Below, piece by piece: positions 24,930 through 33,303 of a stretch of DNA of 64,000 bases. The position numbers and the translations under genes are program-made. The stretch covers positions 1 to 64,000 of the forward strand of contig CAYHGP010000004.1 in the NCBI GenBank assembly GCA_964356195.1, in the 5' to 3' direction. Origin of the DNA: 2-02-FULL-48-14 sp964356195 (lineage in GTDB: Bacteria; Patescibacteriota; Gracilibacteria; UBA1369; 2-02-FULL-48-14). Each line of letters opens with the position of its first letter. Within the stretch, counting starts at the first letter, position 1. Under the pieces are notes generated by a model. That model had not been told where the DNA came from. It did no database searches and saw only the letters and a program-made list of their open reading frames with translations.

Positions 24930-26105
24930 GGCGGTGGCCACGGGAATGGCGAGAATCATTCCCACAATACCCAGGCTTTCAAGTCCAATCAACATGGCTG
25001 GAATAATGACAATGGGGCTGAGGCCTACGGCTTTGCGCATAACCAGAGGAACCATAACATTCCCTTCAATTTGTTGGAGTAAAATGATGAGGCCAATGAC
25101 CCAGAGCGCGAGCCAAGGCGATTCATTGAATCCCACGAGAATAGCAGGAACTCCGGCAAGAACGGGTCCTACCACCGGAAGAAGTTCTGCAATTCCAGCC
25201 ATCATGGCTAAGGTTAAAGCGTTATCAATACCCAGAATCAAAAGACCGATAAGGCTCAGAGCGAACATCAAACACATGAGTACCACTTGTCCGCGGAGCC
25301 AGTATCCAATTTTTTCTTGAATAATGTGAATTTTTTGAACGATGTACTCCCCATGCTTGGTGGGGAAGAGGGAGATGAAGAATTCGTTCACGTCTTTTTC
25401 GCTCACCACCATAAAGAAGGTCAAAATCAAAACCAGGAAGAAATTAAGGATTCCATCGAAAATGGCGACGATTGCTCCAAGGGTGTCACTTGCGAAGAAC
25501 TGCAGTCCGCTGGCGAAGCCTTCCAAGCTTCCTTTGACCTGGTTCACAATCACTTCACGGTCAATGTGGCTGAGGAACTCTCTCACGGCAACTTGCATGG
25601 TTTCGGGGAGTGGAAGATTGATTTCCCCCGAACTTACTTTCGTGATTAAAGTTGATAAACTTTTGGCCAATTCAAAAAGCTGAATCGCAATAAGAGGAAT
25701 GAGCTGAGAAACGAAGAAACCGAGGATTAGAAGGAGGAGCAGAAAAATAAAGAGTACGCTGACGGCCCGAGGAATGTGGAATTTTTCCAGGCTGCGTACC
25801 GTGGGGTTGAGTGCGGCCGAGAATAAAATTGAAATAAAGAAAATAAGAAGAATTCTTCCAATTTCGCCCAAGAAATTGCTGAGTGCAATGAGGGCCAGTA
25901 CCACCAAAGTAGCCTTGGCCACATTGATGAGAGAAAATTGAAATACGATTTCCTGCCGTTTTTCTTTCCGAGGTTTTTCTGCAAGTGGCTCTACACTTTT
26001 CTGTTTTTCTTTTTTTGCCTGTTCTTTAATGTCTCTCAAGGTATCTCGAAAATGTTTTAAATTTTCGGTGGTCAGGTGGATGAATTTTGATAGACGGTCC
26101 GCCAT
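24888..26105 (-). CDS. AI-2E family (PerM-like) transporter
   Basis: A 405-residue membrane protein with about seven or eight helices. It has the family-typical long amphipathic middle region and the C-terminal block including LLPVVGPVLAGVPAILVG and QQIEGNVMVPLVMRKAVGLSPIVII. An N-terminal Lys/Glu-rich stretch of about 55 residues is cytoplasmic. Members export small molecules or act as permeases; the substrate here is unknown. It starts 2 bp after the pilin-like gene on the same strand, so the two probably share a transcript. Confidence 0.88.
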   Translation of the reverse strand: MADRLSKFIHLTTENLKHFRDTLRDIKEQAKKEKQKSVEPLAEKPRKEKRQEIVFQFSLINVAKATLVVLALIALSNFLGEIGRILLIFFISILFSAALNPTVRSLEKFHIPRAVSVLFIFLLLLLILGFFVSQLIPLIAIQLFELAKSLSTLITKVSSGEINLPLPETMQVAVREFLSHIDREVIVNQVKGSLEGFASGLQFFASDTLGAIVAIFDGILNFFLVLILTFFMVVSEKDVNEFFISLFPTKHGEYIVQKIHIIQEKIGYWLRGQVVLMCLMFALSLIGLLILGIDNALTLAMMAGIAELLPVVGPVLAGVPAILVGFNESPWLALWVIGLIILLQQIEGNVMVPLVMRKAVGLSPIVIIPAMLIGLESLGIVGMILAIPVATALSIFVQEYAAKEK

Positions 26106-26107
26106 AC

Positions 26108-26473
26108 TTAAGTGGTGAGAAAGAGTAGAAGAACGTTCACAAGTGTCCAGGAGGCTAACACGAGGACGAAGCCTCCAATGGCGTATTTGATGATGGTTTT
26201 TCCTTTTTCCTTATCCTCTGAAATTCCACCGGCGATGTAATAGTAAGCGCCCACCAGAATCATCAGTACCGCAATGAGCCCCGCGAGTCCGATGACGAAT
26301 TCCAGTACGTTGTTNNNNNNNNNNNNNNNNNNNNNNNNNNNNNNNNNNNNNNNNNNNNNNNNNNNNNNNNNNNNNNNNNNNNNNNNNNNNNNNNNNNNNN
26401 NNNNNNNNNNNNNNTTTAAGGGCATTATAAAGACTGAAAGCAGAAGCCCGAAGCTGAGAATGAGTTTTTTCAT
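26108..26473 (-). CDS. Small two-helix membrane protein of the T4SS-pilin (TrbC/VirB2-like) type, gapped
   Basis: A short protein with an N-terminal signal-like helix, then (after an assembly gap) two further hydrophobic helices separated by a charged loop SEDKEKGKTIIKYAIGG. This is the layout of TrbC/VirB2-like pilins, which are abundant in Patescibacteria, where they are usually annotated as type IV secretion pilin or conserved membrane proteins. Pilus or DNA-uptake roles are inferences; no other secretion gene is nearby. The 100-N gap falls between the signal helix and the conserved part, so the length (121 residues as drawn) is uncertain. Confidence 0.65.
   Translation of the reverse strand: MKKLILSFGLLLSVFIMPLXXXXXXXXXXXXXXXXXXXXXXXXXXXXXXXXXXNNVLEFVIGLAGLIAVLMILVGAYYYIAGGISEDKEKGKTIIKYAIGGFVLVLASWTLVNVLLLFLTT
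26315..26414. other. Assembly gap (100 N)
   Basis: Exactly 100 N within the pilin-like gene; true length unknown. Confidence 0.95.
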
Positions 26474-26578
26474 GACGCGTGTTTTTTGATTCGGAGGACT
26501 GTGTCCTCTGCATTAACTCAAATTCTGCGTGACTCGGCAAGGTTTATTTGGTATTCTGCAACGCAACCCTCTCTTCTT

Positions 26579-28006
26579 ATGCAAGCTGTACTCGCTATTG
26601 TAGGACGTCCAAACGTTGGAAAATCGACACTTTTCAATCGACTTATTGGCAAACGAAAGGCTATTGAGTCCCAAATTCCGGGGACCACGCGTGATCGCAT
26701 TTATGATTCCGTGGAGATTGATGGTTACCATACCATGCTCGTGGATACGGGAGGAATCGAAGTGGGAGAGATGGGAACCGACATTGAGGCCAATGTGCAG
26801 GAACAGTCAAAAACCGCCATTGAAGGGGCGGATGTGATTATATTTGTGGTAGATGTTCGTGAGGAACTGACCTCCGAGGACTTTCATGCGGCGAATTTAC
26901 TGCGCCGTTCCAAGAAACCGGTGATTTTGGTCGCCAATAAGTGTGATAATCCTAAATTTGAGGATCAACGTTTTAATTTGTATGAACTTGGATTCGGGGA
27001 GCCGATTCCTGTAACAGCGCTCCATTCTTTTGGAATTGATGATTTGGAAGAACGTATTGGTGAAGAACTTAAGAATTTGAAATTTGAAAAACAAGAGGGG
27101 TACCGAATGCATGAAGGCCGCATTCGAATCACCTTTTTGGGCCGTCCCAATGTGGGGAAATCGACCATGGTGAATGCTTTGTTCGGAAAAAAGATGGTGG
27201 TGACTTCAGCGACTCCGGGGACCACGCGTGATTCAACAGACATTCCTTTCGAGTACAAAGAAACGGCTTTTACGCTCGTGGATACCGCCGGAATTCGAAA
27301 GCGCGGGAAGATTGAGAAGGGAATTGAGAAATACAGCATCCTTCGAGCCATGCAATCCATTGATGAGACCGACATCTGTGTGCTTATGCTAGATTTTGAC
27401 GAAGGGGTGACGAAGCAAGACTGCCACGTGAGCGAATATGTTCTTGATCAAAAGAAAGGACTTATTCTAGTGATGAATAAAGTGGATCAGTTTAAAGGGG
27501 AGGAGCGAGAGGAAAAGGAACATATGGCAATTCATGCTCTTCAAAAAGCCATGGATTATGTGCCCTGGGCGCCTTTGGTTTTCACTTCCGCACTGGAACG
27601 TAAGAATATTTTTCAGATTTTGGAGCTTGCCATTGAAATCTCAAATGAACGAAAACGTGAAATTCCTCAAGATCAGCTCGATGTTTGGCTTCATATGGCT
27701 CTCAAAAAACATCCGCCACGAGGTTCTCGTGGGAAGCAGCGCTTTAACGTACTCAATGTGAAGCAGGTGGACATTCTTCCTCCTACCTTTGTGTTTGGCT
27801 GTGCTTGGCCGGATATTATGCACTTTTCCTATGGACGCTATTTGGAAAATGAACTTCGAACCCAATTTGGTTTTGGAGGGACAAGCCTGCGTTTAATTTT
27901 CCGAAAACCAGAAGACCGAGGTGGAAAAGTATGGAAGAAGGAAGAGAAAGAAGGAAAGGCGGGGAAAAAAGAAAAGAAGTTCGATGAGGATTTCTTGGAA
28001 GAGTAG
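26579..28006 (+). CDS. der: Ribosome-assembly GTPase Der (EngA)
   Basis: A 475-residue GTPase with two tandem G domains and a KH-like C-terminal domain, needed for 50S subunit maturation. The first G domain has GRPNVGKS, DTGGIE and NKCD; the second has GRPNVGKS, DTAGIR and NKVD. I start it at the ATG at 26579 because the first G domain begins immediately there and Der proteins rarely have the 31-residue extension an upstream start would add. A Lys/Glu-rich tail of about 30 residues follows the KH-like domain. It is convergent with the nucleotidyltransferase gene, with only 2 bp between stops. Confidence 0.95.
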   Translation: MQAVLAIVGRPNVGKSTLFNRLIGKRKAIESQIPGTTRDRIYDSVEIDGYHTMLVDTGGIEVGEMGTDIEANVQEQSKTAIEGADVIIFVVDVREELTSEDFHAANLLRRSKKPVILVANKCDNPKFEDQRFNLYELGFGEPIPVTALHSFGIDDLEERIGEELKNLKFEKQEGYRMHEGRIRITFLGRPNVGKSTMVNALFGKKMVVTSATPGTTRDSTDIPFEYKETAFTLVDTAGIRKRGKIEKGIEKYSILRAMQSIDETDICVLMLDFDEGVTKQDCHVSEYVLDQKKGLILVMNKVDQFKGEEREEKEHMAIHALQKAMDYVPWAPLVFTSALERKNIFQILELAIEISNERKREIPQDQLDVWLHMALKKHPPRGSRGKQRFNVLNVKQVDILPPTFVFGCAWPDIMHFSYGRYLENELRTQFGFGGTSLRLIFRKPEDRGGKVWKKEEKEGKAGKKEKKFDEDFLEE

Positions 28007-28008
28007 TC

Positions 28009-28932
28009 TTATAGCAGTTCGTTGAGACGAATGGTCCATTTTTTTCGAAGTTCCGAACGTTCATCGTGATTGTGAAATTTGAGCATGGTGTCGGAAAGGA
28101 CGGTGCCGGATTTGTCAGAGAGGAGAAGGTATTTTTCTTTCGCGCGATGCAGTTGCGTGGTTTTTGTTTTTTCTTCCCATTTGTCCTTGTTTAGCCAGTT
28201 TTGTAGCCGTTCTTTCCACTTCGACGTCCATGCCTTAGGTTTTCTGAAATAACGTTTGTGGTCATCTATTTGTTTAAAATAGTCGTTGAGCCAGGGCCGA
28301 TTCAAATTCATCAATTTTTCGTAGATACTGTAATCACCCGCAATCGGCTCGAGTGTTTTAAGCCAGTAGGCTAGGTAAATATCGTAAGGTTCCAGGGCGA
28401 TGGGCTTCAAATCCAAATTTTCTTCCGTCACGTAAAAACTGAGGCAAAATCGTTCTCGCACTTTGTCTCCATGACGCCGGATTCCGAGGATGCTTGTGAA
28501 AAAAGTGAGCCAAAGTCGAGCCAAGAAAAGTCGATTGGGTTTAGCGACAATAAAAAGGTCAATATCGCTGTCTTCGTCTACGGCATAGAGGGGGAGGCTG
28601 TTGCACACACAAATCAGGCGAACAAAAGGACAGAGGGAGAACAGCCAATGGTAGCGACGTACTTTCTTCCAATACTTGAGGGCTCTGTCTTGTTTTTCGA
28701 AGAAACGTTTATAGAAATTCTCGTCGCCTTCGATCGAATAATAGCCGTCTTTCAGCCGAATAAGAGGGCTTTCTCGAAGATACATATTGATTTTCTCCGC
28801 ATCCGGCTCAATAAAAAAGAGGTATTCCGTGATTTCGCTGCGTGTTAAAGGCACTCCGAACAGATCAAAATAAGCCAATGTTGCCAATACAGCCTGTTTC
28901 ACGGTCATGTTTTTTGGAAAATCAGTGCTCAT
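28009..28932 (-). CDS. Nucleotidyltransferase-fold protein with N-terminal winged helix
   Basis: A 307-residue protein. Residues 1-70 look like a winged-helix unit (VLATLAYFDLFGVPLTRSEI and a short wing). Around 111-127 is a polymerase-beta-type nucleotidyltransferase signature, NSLPLYAVDEDSDIDLF, with the two metal-binding Asp of DSDIDL, although the usual Gly-Ser before it is Asn-Ser. The basic C-terminal region is helical. Similar proteins are common and uncharacterised in Patescibacteria. A tRNA, antibiotic or protein nucleotidylation role cannot be told apart from sequence alone. Confidence 0.65.
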   Translation of the reverse strand: MSTDFPKNMTVKQAVLATLAYFDLFGVPLTRSEITEYLFFIEPDAEKINMYLRESPLIRLKDGYYSIEGDENFYKRFFEKQDRALKYWKKVRRYHWLFSLCPFVRLICVCNSLPLYAVDEDSDIDLFIVAKPNRLFLARLWLTFFTSILGIRRHGDKVRERFCLSFYVTEENLDLKPIALEPYDIYLAYWLKTLEPIAGDYSIYEKLMNLNRPWLNDYFKQIDDHKRYFRKPKAWTSKWKERLQNWLNKDKWEEKTKTTQLHRAKEKYLLLSDKSGTVLSDTMLKFHNHDERSELRKKWTIRLNELL

Positions 28933-28981
28933 TTGCGAAGCTAAGGGAAATATCTTAACATGACTTCATATCCTTGTCAGT

Positions 28982-31111
28982 ATGGCAACGAAATCCGTTT
29001 CTTCCTTGCTCAAAAAACTTCCGCACGTGCCGGGGGTTTATAAAATGAAGGATAAAGACGGACGAATTATTTACGTGGGGAAGGCCAAGGATTTGAGTAA
29101 ACGTGTTCGGTCTTATTTCCAGGATCAGAAGAAACACCCCATTCGTACGCAAAAAATGGTGGAGAATGTTGTGGATTTAGAATGGATTGAAGTGGGGAGT
29201 GACCTTGAAGCTTTGTTTTTAGAAACCAATTTAATTAAGGAGCTTCGTCCAAAATACAACGTCCTCATGAAAGACGACAAAAATTTCGTCTACATAAAAA
29301 TTACAAAAAATGAGGACTATCCTCGTATTGAAATCGTGCGACGCGTGGAAAAGGACGGCGCACGTTATTTCGGGCCCAAAACCGCGGCGCACACGGTGAA
29401 GAAAACGCTGATGCTTTTGCAGAAATTGTTTATGTATCGCAGTTGTGACTTGGGGATTCAATGGAACGGCGGCGAAACCAAAATCACTCACAAGACCATT
29501 GCTTACCCTTGTTTGGACTACCATATTAAGCGTTGTGCCGCGCCGTGTATTGGGAAAATATCGCCGGAGGAATATGCGAAATCTATTCAGCGTATTGAGT
29601 ATTTTCTAGATGGGAAAACGACGGAAATTGAGGACTCTTTAAAGGCGCAAATGGCCGAAGCCGTTGCGAAAAAAGAATATGAAAAAGCCGGCTTCGTGCG
29701 GGATAAATTACTGGCTTTGCAGGGTCTTTTCCACGAACAAATTGTCACGTCGCCGGATCATCAAAATAGTGATGTTTTCGGTTTTGTTCTTGAAGGAGGC
29801 AAGGCCTTCTTCAACTTATTTATGTTGCGCGATGGAAAGCTCATTAATCAAGAAAATTTCATTGCGGATGCGGGAGGTTTTGAGCCGGGGGAGGAAGCGC
29901 AGGCTCAGGAAATTGTTGAAAGTTTCCTCACTCAATATTATGAAAAAGCCATGGAAATTCCCGCTCAAATTTTACTCCCTCTCGAAATTGAGGAGGCTGA
30001 TTTTTTTGAAAATTGGCTGAGCAATCAATCGAGTAGGGCGGTGAAATTGATTGTTCCTCAACGGGGAAAGAAGCACAAACTTCTTGAACTCGCTGAAAAA
30101 AATGCGCGGAGCTTCCAAAAACAAAATAAGGCGCGTTGGGAGCATATGGAGCCGAATGCGGAGGAGGTTCTGAACGAACTTGCCCAACATTTAAGTCTTC
30201 CGAAAATTCCAAAACGCATGGAATGTTATGACATTTCTCACTTGGGAGGCAGTGACACGGTGGCTTCCATGGTGGTCTTCGAAAATGGAGTTGCAAAAAA
30301 ATCGGATTATCGAAAATTTCATTTGCGGACGATTGAAGATGGTGAAATTGATGACTTCAAGTCGATGAGTGAAATTCTTCTCCGACGTTTACGTTATTTG
30401 AGTCGCGGGCCGAAGGGAATTGAACTAAGAAAGGCTGCAAAAACTCATCAGCCGGAATTGAAGCGCTTATTAAAAGAGTGGAGAGGTGATGCGGAAATTC
30501 ATGGCTCTTTGGAAGAATACTTTGTGGCCTCGAAAAATAAAAAGGCACTGGGACTTGTTCGTCTCCTAAAAGGCAAAGAGACTTCCTTTCTTTTGAAGTC
30601 GCTTTACGTCACGCCCAAGTCCAGAAAACTGGGTTTGGCGAATGCCCTTTTGCGTTACGCTCTCGAAAAGAATAAAGCGAAGCGTGTTTACGTTTCGTGC
30701 ATCCCGGAAATGAAAACTTTCTACGAACATTTTGGATTTGAGGTCGTAAAAAAATTCCCCGAAGAGTTTTCCGAAGATTTGAAACCTTTGCTCATGGCCT
30801 ACGACCCCAGCAAATATTTTGATCCTTCTTTTAGAGCTAAACCCGACTTGATTGTGATCGACGGTGGAAAGGGGCAGCTCAGCGCCGCCTTAAAAAGCCG
30901 GGATGCCTTGGGCGTCACTATCCCGATGATCGGACTCGCCAAAAGGGAAGAGGATGTTTTTGTGGAAGGGAAATCGTTCCCTTTATTGATCCCGAAAGAT
31001 TCGCAGGCCCTGTACCTTTTGCGCAGAATCCGTGACGAAGCTCATCGTTTCGCGATTACTTTCCAACGGGGGACGAGAAAAAAGTACTTGAAGCCCAAGA
31101 ATGTTGCGTAA
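28982..31111 (+). CDS. uvrC: UvrC excinuclease subunit with inserted GNAT acetyltransferase domain
   Basis: A 709-residue protein. The UvrC parts are a GIY-YIG nuclease (about 14-95, with GVYKM and IYVGKAKDL), a Cys region (CLDYHIKRCAAPC, 177-189), a UVR motif (about 215-250) and the RNase H-like nuclease, with Asp417 in CYDISH, Asp627 in VIDGGKGQ and His688 in RDEAHRFA. Between Asp417 and Asp627, about residues 476-616, sits a GNAT acetyltransferase: it starts IELRKAAKTHQPEL, and has the acetyl-CoA loop LYVTPKSRKLGLANALL (541-557) and FYEHFGFEVV (about 581-590). Ordinary UvrC runs straight from the first part to the second. The C-terminal tandem helix-hairpin-helix is absent; the protein ends 21 residues after His688. 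UvrC cuts damaged DNA with UvrAB. The GNAT role is unknown. Confidence 0.93.
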   Translation: MATKSVSSLLKKLPHVPGVYKMKDKDGRIIYVGKAKDLSKRVRSYFQDQKKHPIRTQKMVENVVDLEWIEVGSDLEALFLETNLIKELRPKYNVLMKDDKNFVYIKITKNEDYPRIEIVRRVEKDGARYFGPKTAAHTVKKTLMLLQKLFMYRSCDLGIQWNGGETKITHKTIAYPCLDYHIKRCAAPCIGKISPEEYAKSIQRIEYFLDGKTTEIEDSLKAQMAEAVAKKEYEKAGFVRDKLLALQGLFHEQIVTSPDHQNSDVFGFVLEGGKAFFNLFMLRDGKLINQENFIADAGGFEPGEEAQAQEIVESFLTQYYEKAMEIPAQILLPLEIEEADFFENWLSNQSSRAVKLIVPQRGKKHKLLELAEKNARSFQKQNKARWEHMEPNAEEVLNELAQHLSLPKIPKRMECYDISHLGGSDTVASMVVFENGVAKKSDYRKFHLRTIEDGEIDDFKSMSEILLRRLRYLSRGPKGIELRKAAKTHQPELKRLLKEWRGDAEIHGSLEEYFVASKNKKALGLVRLLKGKETSFLLKSLYVTPKSRKLGLANALLRYALEKNKAKRVYVSCIPEMKTFYEHFGFEVVKKFPEEFSEDLKPLLMAYDPSKYFDPSFRAKPDLIVIDGGKGQLSAALKSRDALGVTIPMIGLAKREEDVFVEGKSFPLLIPKDSQALYLLRRIRDEAHRFAITFQRGTRKKYLKPKNVA

Positions 31112-31114
31112 ATC

Positions 31115-31142
31115 TGTGCCCGGGCACACTTTTTGTTTGGTT
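31115..31142 (+). terminator. Intrinsic terminator after uvrC
   Basis: Perfect 14-nt palindrome TGTGCCCGGGCACA (31115-31128), a five-pair stem with CCGG loop, followed by a T-rich stretch to 31142. It starts 4 bp after the uvrC stop. Confidence 0.8.
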
Positions 31143-31202
31143 TTATGCTTTATGTGAGCCGTTTCTATTCCACCTGTCTTAATGTCGTAGTAGTATGTCA
31201 AT

Positions 31203-31457
31203 ATGATAGATGAACCTGATGAAAAGGGTATTGCAGGAATTACAGGAATTGCCCGCGATGGGAAGGGTGTTGCTAAAACATTGCTCGACGATCCTGAGCT
31301 TAAGCGAGCACTTGATAAGTTGACCGGTGGTATTGCTGAAGCTGTTAATCGAACGCGGACGAATGTTGGCGATGAAGCAGCTGTGAAGGCTTTTGAAGAT
31401 GCTTTAGTTGGTACAGTAATTGAAGGTGTGAAGAAGGCATTGCCAAAAATTGACTAA
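31203..31457 (+). CDS. Small hypothetical protein
   Basis: An 84-residue acidic to neutral protein I do not recognise. It has no transmembrane segment or signal peptide. The N-terminal third is Gly/Lys-rich and the rest is predicted helical (LKRALDKL, AVKAFEDALVGTVIEGVKKAL). It lies between the uvrC terminator and the YqeY gene, 42 bp upstream of the latter. A reading frame of this length with an ATG preceded by T fits local start preferences, but coding status is not certain. Confidence 0.5.
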   Translation: MIDEPDEKGIAGITGIARDGKGVAKTLLDDPELKRALDKLTGGIAEAVNRTRTNVGDEAAVKAFEDALVGTVIEGVKKALPKID

Positions 31458-31499
31458 AAACCCGCCAACAAGGACAATGGAAGCACTTTTTTACTTATT

Positions 31500-31946
31500 A
31501 TGGATTATCCAACTTTAAACGAAAATCTGAAACAGGCCATGCTCGCGAAAGAAGAACTGAAAGTCTCTGTTTTGCGAATGCTTAAAGCGGAAGTCATGAA
31601 AATTCAAACGGATGGAACGGGGACGGAAATCACCGAGGATTTGATCCAGACGCTGATCGGGAAAATGATCAAACAACGGAAGGATTCTTTCGAGCAATTC
31701 ACCAAAGGCGGACGTGCTGAACTCGCTGCAAAGGAAGAGAAGGAAATCGCGTTACTTCAAGCTTACTTGCCCGAACAAATGAGCGAGGAGGCGGTTCGTG
31801 CCGAAGTTCGCACCACCAAAGAGGCGCTTGGAATCACGGACAAAAGTGGCGTCGGAAAACTAATGGGCACGTTGATGGGCAAACTCAAAGGCAAGGCGGA
31901 CGGAGGAATGATCAAGAAGATTGTGGAGGAGGAGCTGAGCGCTTAA
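31500..31946 (+). CDS. GatB/YqeY domain protein
   Basis: A 148-residue protein matching the YqeY family, which corresponds to the C-terminal helical tRNA-contacting domain of GatB. Recognisable segments are LKQAMLAKEELKVSVLRMLKAE at the start, QRKDSFEQFTKGGR, and EEKEIALLQAYLPEQMSEE in the middle, ending with KLMGTLMGKLKGKADGGMI. The function is unclear; a role in tRNA-dependent amidation has been proposed for the family. Full-length GatB is encoded at 48970-50400. It overlaps the convergent 31943-32338 gene by 4 bp. Confidence 0.93.
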   Translation: MDYPTLNENLKQAMLAKEELKVSVLRMLKAEVMKIQTDGTGTEITEDLIQTLIGKMIKQRKDSFEQFTKGGRAELAAKEEKEIALLQAYLPEQMSEEAVRAEVRTTKEALGITDKSGVGKLMGTLMGKLKGKADGGMIKKIVEEELSA

Positions 31947-32338
31947 GAGTGGCCAAAGTGTGAATCACTCTTCATTCGTTCAGAGAAGTCTTTTCGGGTT
32001 TGTTTATTTGCTTCATAAACTGAAGTGTAAACGGCCTCTTCCTGCTTCGTGCAGGCTACATCGACGTTAAAGCGGCAAATAAATAAGCTTCCTTTTATAC
32101 TTCCGGCGTCAGGGGAATGGTAGGCGTATTCATCCTTTGCATCATCTTCAATCCAAACTACAAATAAATCGGGATCTTCTTCTGAGATGGGAATCGGGTA
32201 ATAGTAGAGAGGACGTTTTTCATGGTCGTGCTTGGCAAACAAATCAACGCCTATGGTGTAATGAACTTCTTTATATTCAAAATAGTGGCGTTCGCCTGGC
32301 TTGAGTTTAAATTCAAATAGAACCTGATCGTTAGGCAT
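31943..32338 (-). CDS. Hypothetical soluble protein
   Basis: A 131-residue protein I cannot assign. It is rich in aromatic and acidic residues with a beta-strand-like N-terminal half (LFEFKLKPGERHYFEYKEVHYTIGV) and a helical, charged C-terminus. There is no signal peptide or transmembrane helix. Its gene lies between YqeY (4-bp convergent overlap) and tRNA-Leu, 24 bp downstream of the tRNA on the same strand, so it may be read from the tRNA promoter. Confidence 0.6.
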   Translation of the reverse strand: MPNDQVLFEFKLKPGERHYFEYKEVHYTIGVDLFAKHDHEKRPLYYYPIPISEEDPDLFVVWIEDDAKDEYAYHSPDAGSIKGSLFICRFNVDVACTKQEEAVYTSVYEANKQTRKDFSERMKSDSHFGHS

Positions 32339-32362
32339 TCATTGGTATTTTGAATCTCTATG

Positions 32363-32451
32363 TGGTGCCGAAAGTGGGGGTCGAACCCACACTCCCGGTG
32401 AAGGGAACGGGATTTTGAGTCCCGCGCGTCTGCCAGTTCCGCCATTTCGGC
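32363..32451 (-). tRNA. tRNA-Leu (anticodon CAA)
   Basis: A class II tRNA of 89 nt on the minus strand. The acceptor GCCGAAA (32451-32445) pairs with TTTCGGC (32373-32367), followed by discriminator A and an encoded CCA. The anticodon arm has loop CTCAAAA, giving CAA in a CGGGA/TCCCG stem. The long variable arm and the GGTTCGACCCC T arm are clear. It decodes UUG. Confidence 0.95.
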
Positions 32452-32459
32452 ACGCGGAG

Positions 32460-32488
32460 AAATTACACTATTTGTTCGCAGGAAACAA
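32460..32488 (-). promoter_or_regulatory. Promoter of tRNA-Leu (TTGTTT-17-TAATTT)
   Basis: Minus strand: TTGTTT (32488-32483), 17-bp spacer, TAATTT (32465-32460), ending 8 nt before the mature tRNA 5' end. It interleaves with the divergent DsbA-like promoter. Confidence 0.5.
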
Positions 32489-32499
32489 TATGGTATGCT
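32472..32499 (+). promoter_or_regulatory. Promoter of the DsbA-like gene (TTGTTC-16-TATGCT)
   Basis: TTGTTC (32472-32477), 16-bp spacer, TATGCT (32494-32499) with TGG before the -10. The leader to the ATG at 32526 is about 20 nt. Confidence 0.55.
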
Positions 32500-32525
32500 C
32501 GCTTCACTATTTAATTCCACAAAAT

Positions 32526-33254
32526 ATGTTCTCGAAAAATAATAACTCTCAAACAGTCTGGATCGGTCTCAGCTTCCTTGCTGTGGGCTTGATGCTCGGT
32601 CTTCTTTTTGCCAATGGTGGATTGGGACTCGCGAATCTTTTAGATGCGAGTGGAACGGGAGACGAAGGAAAAACTCCTCCTCCTCAAGTGGATGTTGATA
32701 CTCTTGAGACCGTTACGGTGAGTGCTGATGACGATGCCATACTCGGAGATGTGAATGCTCCTATTACTATCGTTGAATTCAGTGATTTTGAATGTCCTTA
32801 TTGCCGTAGCTTCGTGAATGAAACTCTTCCTCTCCTGATGGAAAACTACATTGACACCGGAAAAGTGAAGCTTGTCTACCGTGACTTTCCACTCCCCAGC
32901 CATGAGCAAGCTGATGATGCCGCGCAGGCTGCCGAATGTGTTCGCGCTTCAGAAGGAACTCCTAACGACGAATTGTACTACCAAATGCACGATATCCTTT
33001 TCTTGAATTCTGCAAAGTGGGCCGGTCAGGCAGATGTGAAGCCTATTCTTATTGATCTCGCGATGTCCGAAATGAATGTGGATATTGCCACTTGTTTGAA
33101 CAACGACGAAATGCTCGATGAAATCAATCAAGATTACACTGCAGGGAAGAGCTACGGAATTTCCGGAACTCCTACTTTCTTCATCAATGGAAAGAAGCTC
33201 GTGGGCGCTTGGCCTTACGAAGTGTTTGAATCTGTGATAGAGTCTCAACTCTAA
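32526..33254 (+). CDS. Membrane-anchored DsbA-like thiol-disulfide oxidoreductase
   Basis: A 242-residue protein with an N-terminal transmembrane helix (about 10-32), an acidic linker, then a thioredoxin-fold DsbA/thioredoxin_4 domain. The active site is CPYC within FSDFECPYCRSF (about 90-101), and the cis-proline loop is in GISGTPTFFINGKK near the end. It likely oxidises or isomerises disulfides outside the membrane, consistent with the several Cys-containing secreted proteins here. The ATG at 32526 follows the promoter and puts the membrane anchor at the N-terminus; upstream in-frame starts lie in the tRNA gene. Confidence 0.92.
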   Translation: MFSKNNNSQTVWIGLSFLAVGLMLGLLFANGGLGLANLLDASGTGDEGKTPPPQVDVDTLETVTVSADDDAILGDVNAPITIVEFSDFECPYCRSFVNETLPLLMENYIDTGKVKLVYRDFPLPSHEQADDAAQAAECVRASEGTPNDELYYQMHDILFLNSAKWAGQADVKPILIDLAMSEMNVDIATCLNNDEMLDEINQDYTAGKSYGISGTPTFFINGKKLVGAWPYEVFESVIESQL

Positions 33255-33303
33255 TCAGAGAGGCTCTAAGTAATAACGTGGTGTAAACCACAGCACTAAT
33301 TAT

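Noticed and set aside
26486..26578. Upstream start for der adding 31 residues
   Set aside because: The first G domain starts at the ATG at 26579, and the extension has no homology.
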